Assembly: GCA_030156225.1 (NCBI GenBank)
Contig: JASGMW010000005.1
Location: 1-40,762, forward strand
From: Methanofollis sp.
Lineage (GTDB): Archaea > Halobacteriota > Methanomicrobia > Methanomicrobiales > Methanofollaceae
DNA: 40,762 nt
Direction: 5' to 3'
Below the pieces are notes generated by a model that searched no databases, was not told the origin of the DNA, and saw nothing but the letters and a program-made list of their open reading frames with translations. Of the stretch, positions 1-9,952 are shown one piece after another; positions within the stretch are counted from its first letter, which is position 1, and each line of letters begins with the position of its first letter. The position numbers were made by a program, and so were the translations under genes.

Positions 1-156
1 TTGTGCCTCTAAATCCTCAATACGTGATTCGAGTTCAGCGATCTTCTCAGCCTGTTTCTGAATGATGTTATATAAGTCCAGGATGAGATCTGTTGCAGCT
101 TCTGGATCGGTCAGAACTAGATGTAATATTTGTTTTCTATCCGGAGGCACATTCAT
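1..156 (-). mobile_element. IS66-family-like transposase, N-terminal part (runs off the left edge)
   Basis: Reverse-strand translation from ATG at 156: MNVPPDRKQILHLVLTDPEAATDLILDLYNIIQKQAEKIAELESRIEDLEAQ, open to base 1; resembles the N-terminal coiled coil of IS66 transposases. Confidence 0.65.
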
Positions 157-400
157 TGAATATTATTGCTGAGCCTTCATATATTGATCTTGCGGTTATT
201 TACCGCTAAAATTAGTTGAGGGGTGAATAGTTACTTTGTTTTTACGTGCGATCCTGGTTACTCGATCCAGGAAAAAAAGATCATTCTGGACAAAGATGCA
301 CGAAAAAAAATGATAGAGTCATGCGTGTTCGGCACGGCACAAACGTTCTACACCCCGCATACGCAGGCATGGAAAAAAAGCGTCCGGGGCTGAGAACCCA

Positions 401-1303
401 TCACTCGGGTTTTTTCAGCACAACATCGATCCCGAACTTTGCGGCGCTGCGATCGGCGATCGCCTGGATTTTGGCGATCTCTTCCACGTTTCTCTCTGGT
501 CTGAAGAGGTGGCGGAAGCGCTTCTGGACCATGAGATACTCCTCGACCGGTTTTCTGTTCACGATCTTCTTCGCCTTCTCCACCTCGCCGTTCACCATCT
601 CGTAGTTCACCCAGAGCCCGGTCTCGACGGCGAGCCTGCCGATCGCCATCGTTTCAGCTCCCTCGAAGCCCCAGCCGGTGGCGCAGGGGGCGTGGATCTG
701 GATATAGTTCGGGCCGGGCGTATTCACCGCACGCTCGATCTTCTTCACCACGTCGTTCGGATAGGCGATCGAAGCGGTGGCGATGTAACTTGCGCCGTGC
801 GCCGCCAGGATCGCCGGAAGATCCTTCTTGGGCCGCTTGTTCCCGGTCGAGCATTTCCCGGCCGGGCTCGTCGTGGTGTCGGCGTCGTACGGCGTCGCAC
901 CCGAACGCTGGATCCCGGTGTTCATGTAGGCCTCGTTGTCATAGCAGATGTAGGTGATATCGTGCCCGCGCTCGAACGCACCGGAGATGCAGAGCATCCC
1001 GATATCGAAGGTGGCGCCGTCGCCGCAGATGCAGACGACGTGCTCGTCGCGTCCCTGTTTTTTGAGGGAGGCCTCCACGCCCGAGGCCACCGCGGCGGCG
1101 TTCTCGAAGAGGGAATGGATCCAGGGCACACCCCATGCGGTCTCGGGATAGGGCGTGGAGAAGACCTCCATACACCCGGTCGAGGCGACGACGATCGTAT
1201 TTTCGCCGGTGCCCTTCAGGATCAGCCGCGCCGCAAGGGCCGGGCCGCAGCCGCCGCAGGCCCGGTGGCCGCACTCGAAGAGTTCACACTCGTGTTCGGC
1301 CAT
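401..1303 (-). CDS. porB: Pyruvate:ferredoxin oxidoreductase beta subunit
   Basis: [65 protein letters not shown] and [12 protein letters not shown] (TPP binding); start set at [13 protein letters not shown] (1303), just after porA. Confidence 0.93.
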   Translation of the reverse strand: MAEHECELFECGHRACGGCGPALAARLILKGTGENTIVVASTGCMEVFSTPYPETAWGVPWIHSLFENAAAVASGVEASLKKQGRDEHVVCICGDGATFDIGMLCISGAFERGHDITYICYDNEAYMNTGIQRSGATPYDADTTTSPAGKCSTGNKRPKKDLPAILAAHGASYIATASIAYPNDVVKKIERAVNTPGPNYIQIHAPCATGWGFEGAETMAIGRLAVETGLWVNYEMVNGEVEKAKKIVNRKPVEEYLMVQKRFRHLFRPERNVEEIAKIQAIADRSAAKFGIDVVLKKPE

Positions 1304-1304
1304 T

Positions 1305-2459
1305 TCAGAGCACCTCCATGCGCAGACCATAGTACTGATCGCCGATCCCCTTCTCCGCAAGACCGGCGATCGTTCTGATGTCGCTCTTTCTGACGTCACG
1401 CCCGCCCAGCGCGATGATGTAATCGAAGACGTCGATGCCGCTGCCGTACACGGCGTCCTTCACCTCGAGGGCGACCGCACCCTTCTGGCCGAGCGAGACG
1501 TTCTTGTCCAGAACGGCGACTCGTGAGACACCCGAGAGCGCCTTTCGGATCTCCGCAGAGGGGAAGGGGCGGAAGGTGCGGATCTTCAGGAGGCCGACCT
1601 TCATGCCGTCGGCCCGCATCTCGTCGATCGCGTCCTTTACAGTCCCGCACAGAGAGCCCATCGCCACAAAGGCGGTGTCCGCGTCTTCGAGACGGTAGCC
1701 CTCGACGAGTCCGGAGTAGTCGCGGCCGAACTGCCCGGCGAACTCCCTGCCGGCATGGGCGAATGCCTGCTTCGCCCGCTTCATCGCCTCGTCGATCTCG
1801 TACCGGAACTCCATATAGTAGTCGGGCGTGGCGTACATCCCGAGGGACATCGGCTTCTTTGCGTCGAGGGTGTTGTACGGCTTGAACGGCGGGAGAAAAG
1901 CGTCGATCTCCTCCTGCGTCGGGAGATCGACGGGCTCGTAGGTGTGGGTGAGGGTGTAACCGTCGAAGCAGACCATCGCCGGAAGCAGCACGTTGTGATC
2001 TTCGGCCACCCTGTAGGTGATGAAATGCAGGTCGGTCGCCTCCTGGTTGTCCTCGGCATAGCACTGCATCCACCCGGCGTCACGCAGAGAGATCGAGTCC
2101 TGCTGATCGTTCCAGATGTTCAGGGGGGCGCCGAGGGCACGGTTTGCAATCGTCATCACGATCGGCTGGCGCATCCCGGCCACGTTGAAGCAGACCTCGA
2201 ACATCAGGGCAAGGCCCTGCGAGGTCGTGGCCGAGTAGACGCGCGAGCCCGCGGCGCTTGCCCCCAGACAGGAAGAAAGAGCGGAGAACTCGCTTTCCAC
2301 GCAGATATATTCGGCATCGAGCCTGCAGTCGGCGACCATGCTCGCAAGCGCTTCGACGATGTGGGTCTGCGGGGTGATCGGGTATGCGGAGACCACCTGG
2401 GGACGGCAGAGCCTCACGGCTTCGGCGACCGCATGGGAGCCTTCCAGAATTTCCATCAT
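1305..2459 (-). CDS. porA: Pyruvate:ferredoxin oxidoreductase alpha subunit
   Basis: [39 protein letters not shown] typical PorA N-terminus; sits between porD and porB. Confidence 0.93.
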   Translation of the reverse strand: MMEILEGSHAVAEAVRLCRPQVVSAYPITPQTHIVEALASMVADCRLDAEYICVESEFSALSSCLGASAAGSRVYSATTSQGLALMFEVCFNVAGMRQPIVMTIANRALGAPLNIWNDQQDSISLRDAGWMQCYAEDNQEATDLHFITYRVAEDHNVLLPAMVCFDGYTLTHTYEPVDLPTQEEIDAFLPPFKPYNTLDAKKPMSLGMYATPDYYMEFRYEIDEAMKRAKQAFAHAGREFAGQFGRDYSGLVEGYRLEDADTAFVAMGSLCGTVKDAIDEMRADGMKVGLLKIRTFRPFPSAEIRKALSGVSRVAVLDKNVSLGQKGAVALEVKDAVYGSGIDVFDYIIALGGRDVRKSDIRTIAGLAEKGIGDQYYGLRMEVL

Positions 2460-2462
2460 GAT

Positions 2463-2723
2463 TTATTTCTCCTCCTGGGCCATTTCGATGTCGTCGGCCG
2501 GACACTCCTCGGCGCAGAGGCCGCAGCCCTTGCAGTAGTCATAATCAGGGTCAAAGTACCCGTCCTCGCGCTCCTTCACGCACCCCTCGGGACAGACGGT
2601 CTCGCAGAGCCCGCATTTCGTGCAGGTCTCGTGTCTGAATGTCGGCTTGAAGACCCGCCACGACCCGGTCCTGTTGTCTCGCGCCCGCCCGGGAGCGGCG
2701 GCGCACCCGACATTGAGCGCCAT
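2463..2723 (-). CDS. porD: Pyruvate:ferredoxin oxidoreductase delta (2x[4Fe-4S] ferredoxin) subunit
   Basis: Two clusters CTKCGLCETVCPEGC and CKGCGLCAEECPADD; por gene order. Confidence 0.93.
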   Translation of the reverse strand: MALNVGCAAAPGRARDNRTGSWRVFKPTFRHETCTKCGLCETVCPEGCVKEREDGYFDPDYDYCKGCGLCAEECPADDIEMAQEEK

Positions 2724-3265
2724 CAGGCCTCACCCCGGATCAGGTCGTAGGAGTGCCTGGCGGCTGCAACGTTTTTCTCCCCGAGTTTGCCGGGGAAACG
2801 GTTCAGAAGGGCTTTCTCGACAGCAGATAAAGATATTTCACCGGTCGCCGCTGCAAAGGCGCCGATCAGTGTCGTATTCGTGATCGGGACGCCGAGTTTT
2901 TCCAGGGCGATCCCGGTGGCGTCGATGGTGATCAACTTCACGCCTTCGGGAACGGCGGCATGAAGGGATTTTTCGGTGTTGACGATGGCGATGCCGCCCG
3001 TCTTCATCCCGCCGAAGACGTCGACGTCCCTGATCAGCGTGCTGTCCTGGACGATGATGTAGTCGGGTTCGTACACCTGGCTCCGCAGACGTATCTTTTC
3101 GTCGCTGAACCGGACAAACGCCTGCACAGGGGCACCGCGCCGTTCGACTCCAAATGCAGGAAAAGCCTGGGAATAAACACCGCCCTCAAACGCAGCAACG
3201 GCGATCAGTTCAGCAGCAGTGACAGAACCCTGTCCCCCTCTGCCGTGGATGCGTAACTCTTTCAA
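2723..3265 (-). CDS. porC: Pyruvate:ferredoxin oxidoreductase gamma subunit (PorC/PorG)
   Basis: [55 protein letters not shown]; first gene of the por cluster. Confidence 0.92.
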   Translation of the reverse strand: MKELRIHGRGGQGSVTAAELIAVAAFEGGVYSQAFPAFGVERRGAPVQAFVRFSDEKIRLRSQVYEPDYIIVQDSTLIRDVDVFGGMKTGGIAIVNTEKSLHAAVPEGVKLITIDATGIALEKLGVPITNTTLIGAFAAATGEISLSAVEKALLNRFPGKLGEKNVAAARHSYDLIRGEA

Positions 3266-3507
3266 TCAGAATACCCCGCATAATTTATCATGATGAATCG
3301 TTAAGAACATTGTGTCGAGGACAAAATCAGGAAATTGCCCGGGGATATCAGAGGGTTTTGCATGCTCAGGAAAGGACAGATATCCGACGACAATAATGAA
3401 GCATACGCCTGTGCGGCAGATCGCCGCAACGCCGACAGAAGAGAGCAATCTCTCAGGATAATTTCAGGATCTCGATCCTCTTCTCAGGTGGCGGGGACGT
3501 TCCGGTC

Positions 3508-4380
3508 TCACCGGTCCACGGCGATCCCGAGGATCGACCGGTCGCCGGTGAACACCGCCCGCGCAATCCCGGCAAGCCCCACAGCAGCACACCACTCGTC
3601 GTAGACGGCGACCTTGCGCCGCAACAGGCGCTCCACTTCACCGGCGACGACCGGCGCCTTCGATCCCGCAAGGGCGACCTCTGCCCCGGGGTTCAGCAGG
3701 AGCATGGCGGCGCACTCCATCGCCGCGAACATCGCAATGGTCCGGTCCTGCCCGGAGGGGGGCAGGGTGTGGGTGACCCCCGCGTGGAGGAACGCATCGT
3801 TCGCCGTCTCGACGCCCGCATCGATCCGGCGGATCGCATCCACGTCCAGCGCCCCGTGCTGCGTCCCCGGCGCAAAGATGCAGGCGTCGAAGGCGCCCGC
3901 GATGCTGCCCCCGGAAACGAGCATCGTCACGGTGTTCGAGGAGATGTCCGAGACCACCACGTCCGGACCGAGGTCACGGCAGGCCTCATACGCGATGCCG
4001 ATCTTCTCCGGGCTGGTCTGGTGGGAATATGCCTTGAACCTGGGATCGGTCGGCGAACCCCGGTGAATGCCCGGGATCACCACCGCCGGAAGGCCGCTGC
4101 CTGCGATCTCATCGTATACCTGGGTGCCGCCCCCGATGTGCTTGCCCGCGCCCTCCTGCGAGACGACGCCGCGGTTCTCCACTCTCCTGATATCGGTGAT
4201 CGCCGCGATCCCGTCGCCCATCGAGTAGCAGACCGCAACTCCTTCGATCTCCTCGATCGGGCAGAGGCGTTCGAGGTCGCCGACGACAAACTCCCTGGCG
4301 GCCTCGCGCGAAATTTTGAAATGACCTTCCGCAGACGCAAAGCGCATGGCCGTCGTGCCATGATCGATCCCGATGAACAT
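3508..4380 (-). CDS. Methanogenesis marker protein 12 (ASKHA-fold-like, function unknown)
   Basis: MFIGIDHGTTAMRFASAEGHFKISREAAREFVVGDLERLCPIEEIEGVAVCYSMGDGIAAITDI...GAGKHIGGGTQVYDEI; start trimmed to ATG at 4380. Confidence 0.85.
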   Translation of the reverse strand: MFIGIDHGTTAMRFASAEGHFKISREAAREFVVGDLERLCPIEEIEGVAVCYSMGDGIAAITDIRRVENRGVVSQEGAGKHIGGGTQVYDEIAGSGLPAVVIPGIHRGSPTDPRFKAYSHQTSPEKIGIAYEACRDLGPDVVVSDISSNTVTMLVSGGSIAGAFDACIFAPGTQHGALDVDAIRRIDAGVETANDAFLHAGVTHTLPPSGQDRTIAMFAAMECAAMLLLNPGAEVALAGSKAPVVAGEVERLLRRKVAVYDEWCAAVGLAGIARAVFTGDRSILGIAVDR

Positions 4381-4451
4381 GGTATCTCTCGTACATCTTG
4401 CACCTGCCTGCACAAGTACGTTTTCTGTTCGACCGGAAAAAAAAGGACTGT

Positions 4452-5351
4452 TCAGGCGCTGACGTTCTCGTAGCGCCGTTTTGCGTACTCCACCAGGCCC
4501 ATGGCGATGATGCCGGCGATGAAGAAGAAGGGTCCGCCGTCAAAGAGGACATCACCAGACACAGCGGCCTTATCATAGAGCATCCGGGTCGCTCCGAGCA
4601 TCAGCCCGGTGAGGAAGGCGATCATCATCGTGTGATGGTTCTTCAGGAGATACTTGAGGGCCTTTGTGAAGAGGAGGAGGCCGGTGAGACCTCCAAGAAT
4701 GAAGGTGAAGATCTCAGGGAGGGAGATCGATCCGATCGCCGCAAGCAGGAACTCGTACTGGTTGAGGACGAGGGTTATATAGGCACCCGAGATGCCGGGA
4801 AGGATCATCGCGCAGATCGCCACCATGCCGGTCAGAAAGATCACCGGCAGGGAGTGACCGGGGTCAAGGTGACCGGGGCTGGCCAGCAAAAAACCGACGA
4901 CGGTTCCAGTGAGAAAAAAGGCCAGGCCTGCCACGCCCGGAGAGCGTATCTCCCGGAAGAGGACAACGGCCGAAGCGATGATCAAACCGAGGAAAAAAGA
5001 GTAGGTCTCGACGCCGTGGTACCTGAGGAGGTCCAGGATAACGCCGGACATGGCGAGGAACGACGTGGCGATCCCGGCAAGGAGGACGACCAGGAACAGC
5101 AGATCTATCTTTTCGAGGTCAACCCTGAACGCATCGAGATCGCCGTGCAGCACGTGCTTCAGCGAACCGGGGTCGATGGCGCCGATCGCCCCGATCAGAC
5201 GCTCGTAGATGCCGGTGATGAGGGCGATGGTCCCCCCGGACACACCGGGGATGATGTCACAGGCCCCCATCATCAGACCACGGAGATATGTCCCGGCATT
5301 TTCCCGTATTCCTCTGCGCATGTTCATGATCTCGTGGTGTATGATGTGCAT
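4452..5351 (-). CDS. DUF368 (PopT-like polyprenyl-phosphate translocase family) membrane protein
   Basis: RGLMMGACDIIPGVSGGTIALITGIYERLI and AICAMILPGISGAYITLVLNQYEFLL, hallmark DUF368 motifs; multiple TM segments. Confidence 0.9.
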   Translation of the reverse strand: MHIIHHEIMNMRRGIRENAGTYLRGLMMGACDIIPGVSGGTIALITGIYERLIGAIGAIDPGSLKHVLHGDLDAFRVDLEKIDLLFLVVLLAGIATSFLAMSGVILDLLRYHGVETYSFFLGLIIASAVVLFREIRSPGVAGLAFFLTGTVVGFLLASPGHLDPGHSLPVIFLTGMVAICAMILPGISGAYITLVLNQYEFLLAAIGSISLPEIFTFILGGLTGLLLFTKALKYLLKNHHTMMIAFLTGLMLGATRMLYDKAAVSGDVLFDGGPFFFIAGIIAMGLVEYAKRRYENVSA

Positions 5352-5471
5352 GTGGTTCGTAATTAATAGTTAGGATAGAAGTCCGGCAGGCATGCCGCCA
5401 GGGAGAGGAGCGGAGAGTAAGAACGGGCCGGCCGTCACCCATATCATCTCGCGCTGCCAACAGGATCCTGT

Positions 5472-6410
5472 ATGTTCTCGATCGTCACGGGCGGCGCCGG
5501 GTTTATCGGCTCCCATCTGGTCGATGCCCTGGTGGATCAGGGGGATCGCGTGCTGGTCATCGACAGCCTCCGCACCGGGGACCTTGCTCATATCAAAGGG
5601 CATCTCGACGCCGGAAGAATTGACTACCTCCATGCCGATCTACTCGAAGATGGGTGGCAGGAGAGGTTCACAGGGGTAGACCGGGTTTATCATCTCGCTG
5701 CTGACCCCGATGTCCGGGGGAGCGCCGCCACCCCGACAGACGTATACGAGAACAATGTCTCCGCCACGGTCCGCGTCCTCGAGGCGATGCGGACCCACGG
5801 CGTCAGGGAGATCGTCTTCACCTCCACCTCGACGGTCTACGGTGAGGCGTCGGTCATTCCAACGCCCGAAGACTACAGCCCAATGGAACCGATATCAGTC
5901 TATGCCGGGAGCAAACTGGCTGCCGAGGCGATGATCTCTTCCTATGCCCACACCTATGGCATGAAGGCATGGGTCTTCCGGTTCGCCAACATTATCGGGG
6001 AACGGAGCAACCACGGCGTGATCTGGGACTTTGCCCACAAACTGAAGGCAAACCCGACCGAACTGGAGATCCTCGGGGACGGCAGGCAGATAAAGTCGTA
6101 CCTCCTCGTCTCAGAGTGTGTGGCGGCTCTCCTCCACGCGGTCGCGGCCACGGACGGGCCCTTTGCCTGTTTCAATATCGGATCTGAGGACTGGATCGAC
6201 GTCACGACGATCGCCCGGATCGTCGCCGGCGAGATGGGGATCTCTGATGTGCATTTCCGGTACACCGGAGGGAACCGCGGCTGGGTTGGAGATGTTCCGA
6301 GAATGCAACTCGCCGTCGAAAAACTCAGGGTGACCGGTTGGCGTGCCGGGGCCGGATCTGAGAAGTCAGTGCGGCAGGCGGCACGCGCCCTTGTCAGAGA
6401 GATCTGCTGA
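5472..6410 (+). CDS. NAD-dependent epimerase/dehydratase (UDP-glucose 4-epimerase-like, extended SDR)
   Basis: VTGGAGFIGSHLVDALVDQGDRVLVIDSL (Rossmann), STSTVYGE, YAGSKLAAE catalytic motif, FRFANIIGERSNHGVIWDF. Confidence 0.9.
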   Translation: MFSIVTGGAGFIGSHLVDALVDQGDRVLVIDSLRTGDLAHIKGHLDAGRIDYLHADLLEDGWQERFTGVDRVYHLAADPDVRGSAATPTDVYENNVSATVRVLEAMRTHGVREIVFTSTSTVYGEASVIPTPEDYSPMEPISVYAGSKLAAEAMISSYAHTYGMKAWVFRFANIIGERSNHGVIWDFAHKLKANPTELEILGDGRQIKSYLLVSECVAALLHAVAATDGPFACFNIGSEDWIDVTTIARIVAGEMGISDVHFRYTGGNRGWVGDVPRMQLAVEKLRVTGWRAGAGSEKSVRQAARALVREIC

Positions 6411-6434
6411 AGAGCAGAGAAGAGAGTACTGACC

Positions 6435-7610
6435 ATGAAATACATCGTTGTGCTCGGGGACGGCATGGCCGACGAGCCCCTTGAGGAACTCGGCGGCAAA
6501 ACGCCTCTCGAATATGCAGATACGCCCAGTATGGATCAGGTTGCGCGGGAAGGAGCATGCGGCCTTCTGCGGACGGTGAAAGACATATACGAGCCCGGCA
6601 GCGACGTCGCAAACCTCTCGGTCCTGGGCTACGACCCGGGCACCTGCTATACGGGCAGGGGGCCCCTCGAAGCCGCCAGCATGGGCATCGACCTCACACC
6701 CGCAGACTACGCCTACCGCTTCAATCTGGTCACGATGCACGGCGGCGTGATGGAGGACTTCAACGCCGGGCACATCACGAGCGAGGAGGGGGCCGCCCTC
6801 ATCGCCTCGCTGCAGGGGACGGTCCCGGGCGTCACGTTCCACCCCGGCATCTCGTACCGGAACCTGATGGTGGTCGGAGGCGGGCAGGGCGCAACGACGA
6901 CCCCGCCCCACGATATCGTCGGGCAGGAGACGACGCCGTACCTGCCCGAAGGCCCGGACGCCTCTCTGCTCCGCCGGTGCATGGATGCGGCCGGGACGGC
7001 CTTTGCCGACCACCCGACAAACCGGGCGCGCATCGCCGCAGGGAACCTTCCCGCCACGACGATCTGGCCGTGGAGCGGAGGAAAACGACCGTCCATTCAG
7101 TCGTTCCGCGACCGCTGGGGACGTGACGGGGGGATGATCTCCGCGGTCGACCTCCTCAACGGCATCGCGCGCTACGCCGGCATGGACGTGATCCATGTGC
7201 CCGGGGCCACCGGGTTCCTGGACACCGACTATGGGGCGAAGGCCCGCTACGCTCTCGAAGCGATAAAACGCCTCGACTTCGTCTATGTGCACGTCGAGGC
7301 GCCTGACGAGGCCGGGCATATGGGAAGCGTCAGAGAAAAGGTGCGGGCGATTGAGGGGGTGGACGGCATCGTCGGCACGATCCTCGATCAGTTCGACGGG
7401 ACGGTCGCCGTCCTCCCGGACCATCCGACCCCCATCAGGCTGAAGACCCATACCCGCGAGCCCGTCCCCTTCGCGATCCGCGGCAGAGCGCGGGACGGGA
7501 CCGCCGCGTATTCCGAGCGGGCGGCGGCGAAAGGCGCCTTCGGTCTGGTGGAAGGGCCCGAGTTTCTCCCCCTCCTCTTCGGAAAGAGACCTTTCGACCG
7601 GCAGGAATAA
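6435..7610 (+). CDS. apgM: Archaeal 2,3-bisphosphoglycerate-independent phosphoglycerate mutase
   Basis: MKYIVVLGDGMADEPLEELGGKTPLEYADTPSMDQVAREGACGLLRTV and VEAPDEAGHMGSVREKV...VLPDHPTPI metalloenzyme motifs. Confidence 0.93.
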   Translation: MKYIVVLGDGMADEPLEELGGKTPLEYADTPSMDQVAREGACGLLRTVKDIYEPGSDVANLSVLGYDPGTCYTGRGPLEAASMGIDLTPADYAYRFNLVTMHGGVMEDFNAGHITSEEGAALIASLQGTVPGVTFHPGISYRNLMVVGGGQGATTTPPHDIVGQETTPYLPEGPDASLLRRCMDAAGTAFADHPTNRARIAAGNLPATTIWPWSGGKRPSIQSFRDRWGRDGGMISAVDLLNGIARYAGMDVIHVPGATGFLDTDYGAKARYALEAIKRLDFVYVHVEAPDEAGHMGSVREKVRAIEGVDGIVGTILDQFDGTVAVLPDHPTPIRLKTHTREPVPFAIRGRARDGTAAYSERAAAKGAFGLVEGPEFLPLLFGKRPFDRQE

Positions 7611-7747
7611 AACCCTGCCAACATATTTTTCAACATCAGTGCGGCATCAGCACCCTGCTTCATCACGGATCAGTGGGGGTAACTCTCATCATCTGCCGCC
7701 TGTAGAGTATACTTATAATATCTTCTCTGTGGAATAATGTTCTGACC

Positions 7748-7768
7748 GTCCCGGCCCTGTCGGGACGC
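7748..7768 (+). promoter_or_regulatory. Perfect inverted repeat / hairpin in the 5' leader of the fusion gene at 7787
   Basis: CGTCCCG-gccctgt-CGGGACG (7-bp arms), ending 18 nt before the ATG; TATA-like tatacttataatatc lies upstream near 7707-7722. Confidence 0.5.
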
Positions 7769-7786
7769 ATGACCTATTGAAGACCC

Positions 7787-9322
7787 ATGACATCGTCCAA
7801 CATCACCGGAAAACTCCGGGAACTGGAGAAGGAGGTCGGCGCCCTCTCGCCGATGCAGAAGATCCTCCTCGGCACCGACGGCTCGGTGACCACCCTTCTT
7901 GAGAACGCGCTGGGCTGCGAGGTGACCGTGCACACGCTCTCTCAGGAGGTGGTCTCTGCCGATGAGCACACGGCGGCGTCCCTCGGGATCTGTCCGGGAG
8001 AGCAGGTCAACCACCGTATCGTGACCCTGAACGAGAGCGGGAGCGGGAAGGCGCTCCTGTACGCAGTGTCGGACACCCCGCTCTCCCGGCTTGATCCCTC
8101 GTTCAGAGACGACCTGATGCGGGCCGACATCCCGATCGGACGGATCATGCGGATGCACCGGATCGAGGCGCGCCGTGAGATCGACGACGTGAGGATGTGC
8201 CGGGCCGGCTCCGCCATCAGCGACGTCTTCGGCATTTTCCGCCATGAACCGCTGCTCTCCCGTCGGTACCGGATCATCACCGGCGGAGAACCCCTGATCG
8301 CCATCAGGGAGACCTTCCCGTACTGCAATTTCACCGACGAGGCCGGGGTGATCGTGGAGGCGACGGCACGGATCCACATGGCCCTCATCGACATGAATGG
8401 GAGTTCAGGGCGGGTCGACGGCGGGATCGGCCTCTCGGTCGAGGATCCGGCCGTCGTGGTCGCGGCGAAGCGAAGCGGCGAACTCTCGGTCAGAGGGGAG
8501 GGAGAGAGCGCGGAACGGGTGAAAAAGACGGCGGAAACGATCCTTGCCGCGCTGGGCGTCCGGGGAGGCGCCGAGATCACGGTGCACCGTACCTACCCCG
8601 GGCATATCGGTCTCGGAAGCGGCACCCAGCTCGACCTTGCCATCGCCCGCGCCCTCTGCGAACTCTACCGGCCCATGCCCGTCAGGGAGATCGCGGCGAT
8701 CGCCGGGAGGGGCGGGACGTCGGGGATCGGGACCGCCGTATTCGAGTCGGGCGGCTTCATCCTCGACGGCGGACACAGTTTCGGTCCATCAGGAGAAAAG
8801 TCCGACTTCAGGCCGTCGTCGGCATCGGGCGGGGTGAGGCCCGCGCCGGTGCTCTTCAGACACCCGTTCCCCGAGGACTGGCAGATCCTGCTGGCCACTC
8901 CTGACGTTCAGGCCGGCGCAAGCGGGAGGGCCGAGGCCGACATCTTCAGGCGGCACTGCCCGGTGCCCGTCGGCGACGTGCAGGCACTCTGTCACGCCGT
9001 CCTGATGCAGATGCTGCCGGGGATCGTTGAAAAAGACCTCGACCTCTTCGGGACGGCGGTGAACGCAATCCAGGGTCTCGGGCTCAAACGGGTCGAACAC
9101 AGCCTTCAGCCCCCCCTCATCCGCGACCTCGTCGCCGCCCTGGGGACCACCGATGCCGCAGGCGTCGGACTGAGCTCCTTCGGGCCGACGGTCTACGCGA
9201 TCGGCGACACCGGCATGCAGGACGCCCTCAGTGCCGCAAAGGGGGCGATGGCGGAGACCGGAGGAACGATGGTCCTCACCCGCGCCCGGAACCGCGGGGC
9301 TGAGGTCAGGGCATCTTTCTGA
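7787..9322 (+). CDS. Fusion: N-terminal chorismate-lyase-like (DUF98) domain + C-terminal beta-ribofuranosylaminobenzene 5'-phosphate synthase (GHMP kinase-like)
   Basis: N-term ...LSRRYRIITGGEPLIAIRETFPYCNF resembles the chorismate lyase-like family; C-term VEATARIHMALIDMNGSSGRVDGGIGLSVEDP... GHIGLGSGTQLDLAIARAL ... RGGTSGIGTAVFESGGFILDGGHS is beta-RFAP synthase-like. Confidence 0.85.
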   Translation: MTSSNITGKLRELEKEVGALSPMQKILLGTDGSVTTLLENALGCEVTVHTLSQEVVSADEHTAASLGICPGEQVNHRIVTLNESGSGKALLYAVSDTPLSRLDPSFRDDLMRADIPIGRIMRMHRIEARREIDDVRMCRAGSAISDVFGIFRHEPLLSRRYRIITGGEPLIAIRETFPYCNFTDEAGVIVEATARIHMALIDMNGSSGRVDGGIGLSVEDPAVVVAAKRSGELSVRGEGESAERVKKTAETILAALGVRGGAEITVHRTYPGHIGLGSGTQLDLAIARALCELYRPMPVREIAAIAGRGGTSGIGTAVFESGGFILDGGHSFGPSGEKSDFRPSSASGGVRPAPVLFRHPFPEDWQILLATPDVQAGASGRAEADIFRRHCPVPVGDVQALCHAVLMQMLPGIVEKDLDLFGTAVNAIQGLGLKRVEHSLQPPLIRDLVAALGTTDAAGVGLSSFGPTVYAIGDTGMQDALSAAKGAMAETGGTMVLTRARNRGAEVRASF

Positions 9323-9379
9323 ATCACCGAACACATATACACACATTATAGATACCCTGCACATACTCTAGTGAGTACT

Positions 9380-9952
9380 ATGCCGGCAAAAAAGACCCTT
9401 ACCCTCGGGATCACCGTCAACCTGGACAACTACGAGAACCTCCGCCTGGAAGTGAGCGGGGAGGTCGAATCGAATACGGACGCCGACGAACTCGCAGGCT
9501 TCCTCGACGCCACTCTCTCCCGTCTCGGCAGAGGGGACGAAGCAACCGCAGAACGGGTGGATGCCTACCGAAAGCGTGTTTTTTCAATCAAGACGGCTAA
9601 AAAATCCGCTGAAGCCCGGGAACAGACGGTGCTGACACCTGCGGAAGCAAAAATCCCTCTCGAACCCGTGGCGATGCCCGGCCCTGTACCGGAGGGCGTG
9701 AAGGACGCGTCGGAAACCGCACCGACGGCAGCAGCACCAGAACAGACGATCATATCGGACCCCCTGCCGGCGGCAGCGGCGACGCCCGCACCAGAAACAC
9801 CGGTGAAAAAGGCGCCCGAGCCCGTGACGACACCAATGCTCTGCGAGGAGTGCGGAGCCGACGTGACAAAGACACAGAAGCAGATGAGCCAGCTCTTCCT
9901 GAACCGGACGCTCTGCAAGGCCTGCATGGACCGGCTCACCCACTCGCGCTGA
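9380..9952 (+). CDS. Conserved-looking hypothetical protein with A/P-rich linker and C-terminal treble-clef/zinc-ribbon-like motif
   Basis: ORF with ATG at 9380 about 30 nt downstream of TATA-like ttatagat; C-terminus CEECGADVTKTQKQMSQLFLNRTLCKACMDRL. Confidence 0.7.
   Translation: MPAKKTLTLGITVNLDNYENLRLEVSGEVESNTDADELAGFLDATLSRLGRGDEATAERVDAYRKRVFSIKTAKKSAEAREQTVLTPAEAKIPLEPVAMPGPVPEGVKDASETAPTAAAPEQTIISDPLPAAAATPAPETPVKKAPEPVTTPMLCEECGADVTKTQKQMSQLFLNRTLCKACMDRLTHSR

Noticed and set aside
509-1378. Long + strand ORF (289 aa) opposite porB, and similar long antisense ORFs (1755-2750, 4398-5366, 6366-7451, 28954-30105, 30733-31893, 36112-37149)
   Set aside because: They lie antisense to well-recognised genes, have His/Asp/Arg/Gly-rich composition typical of high-GC shadow frames, and match no family I recognise.
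3266-3448. 60-aa minus-strand ORF upstream of porC
   Set aside because: No recognisable family, no clear ribosome-binding site, and it occupies the por promoter region; unsupported.
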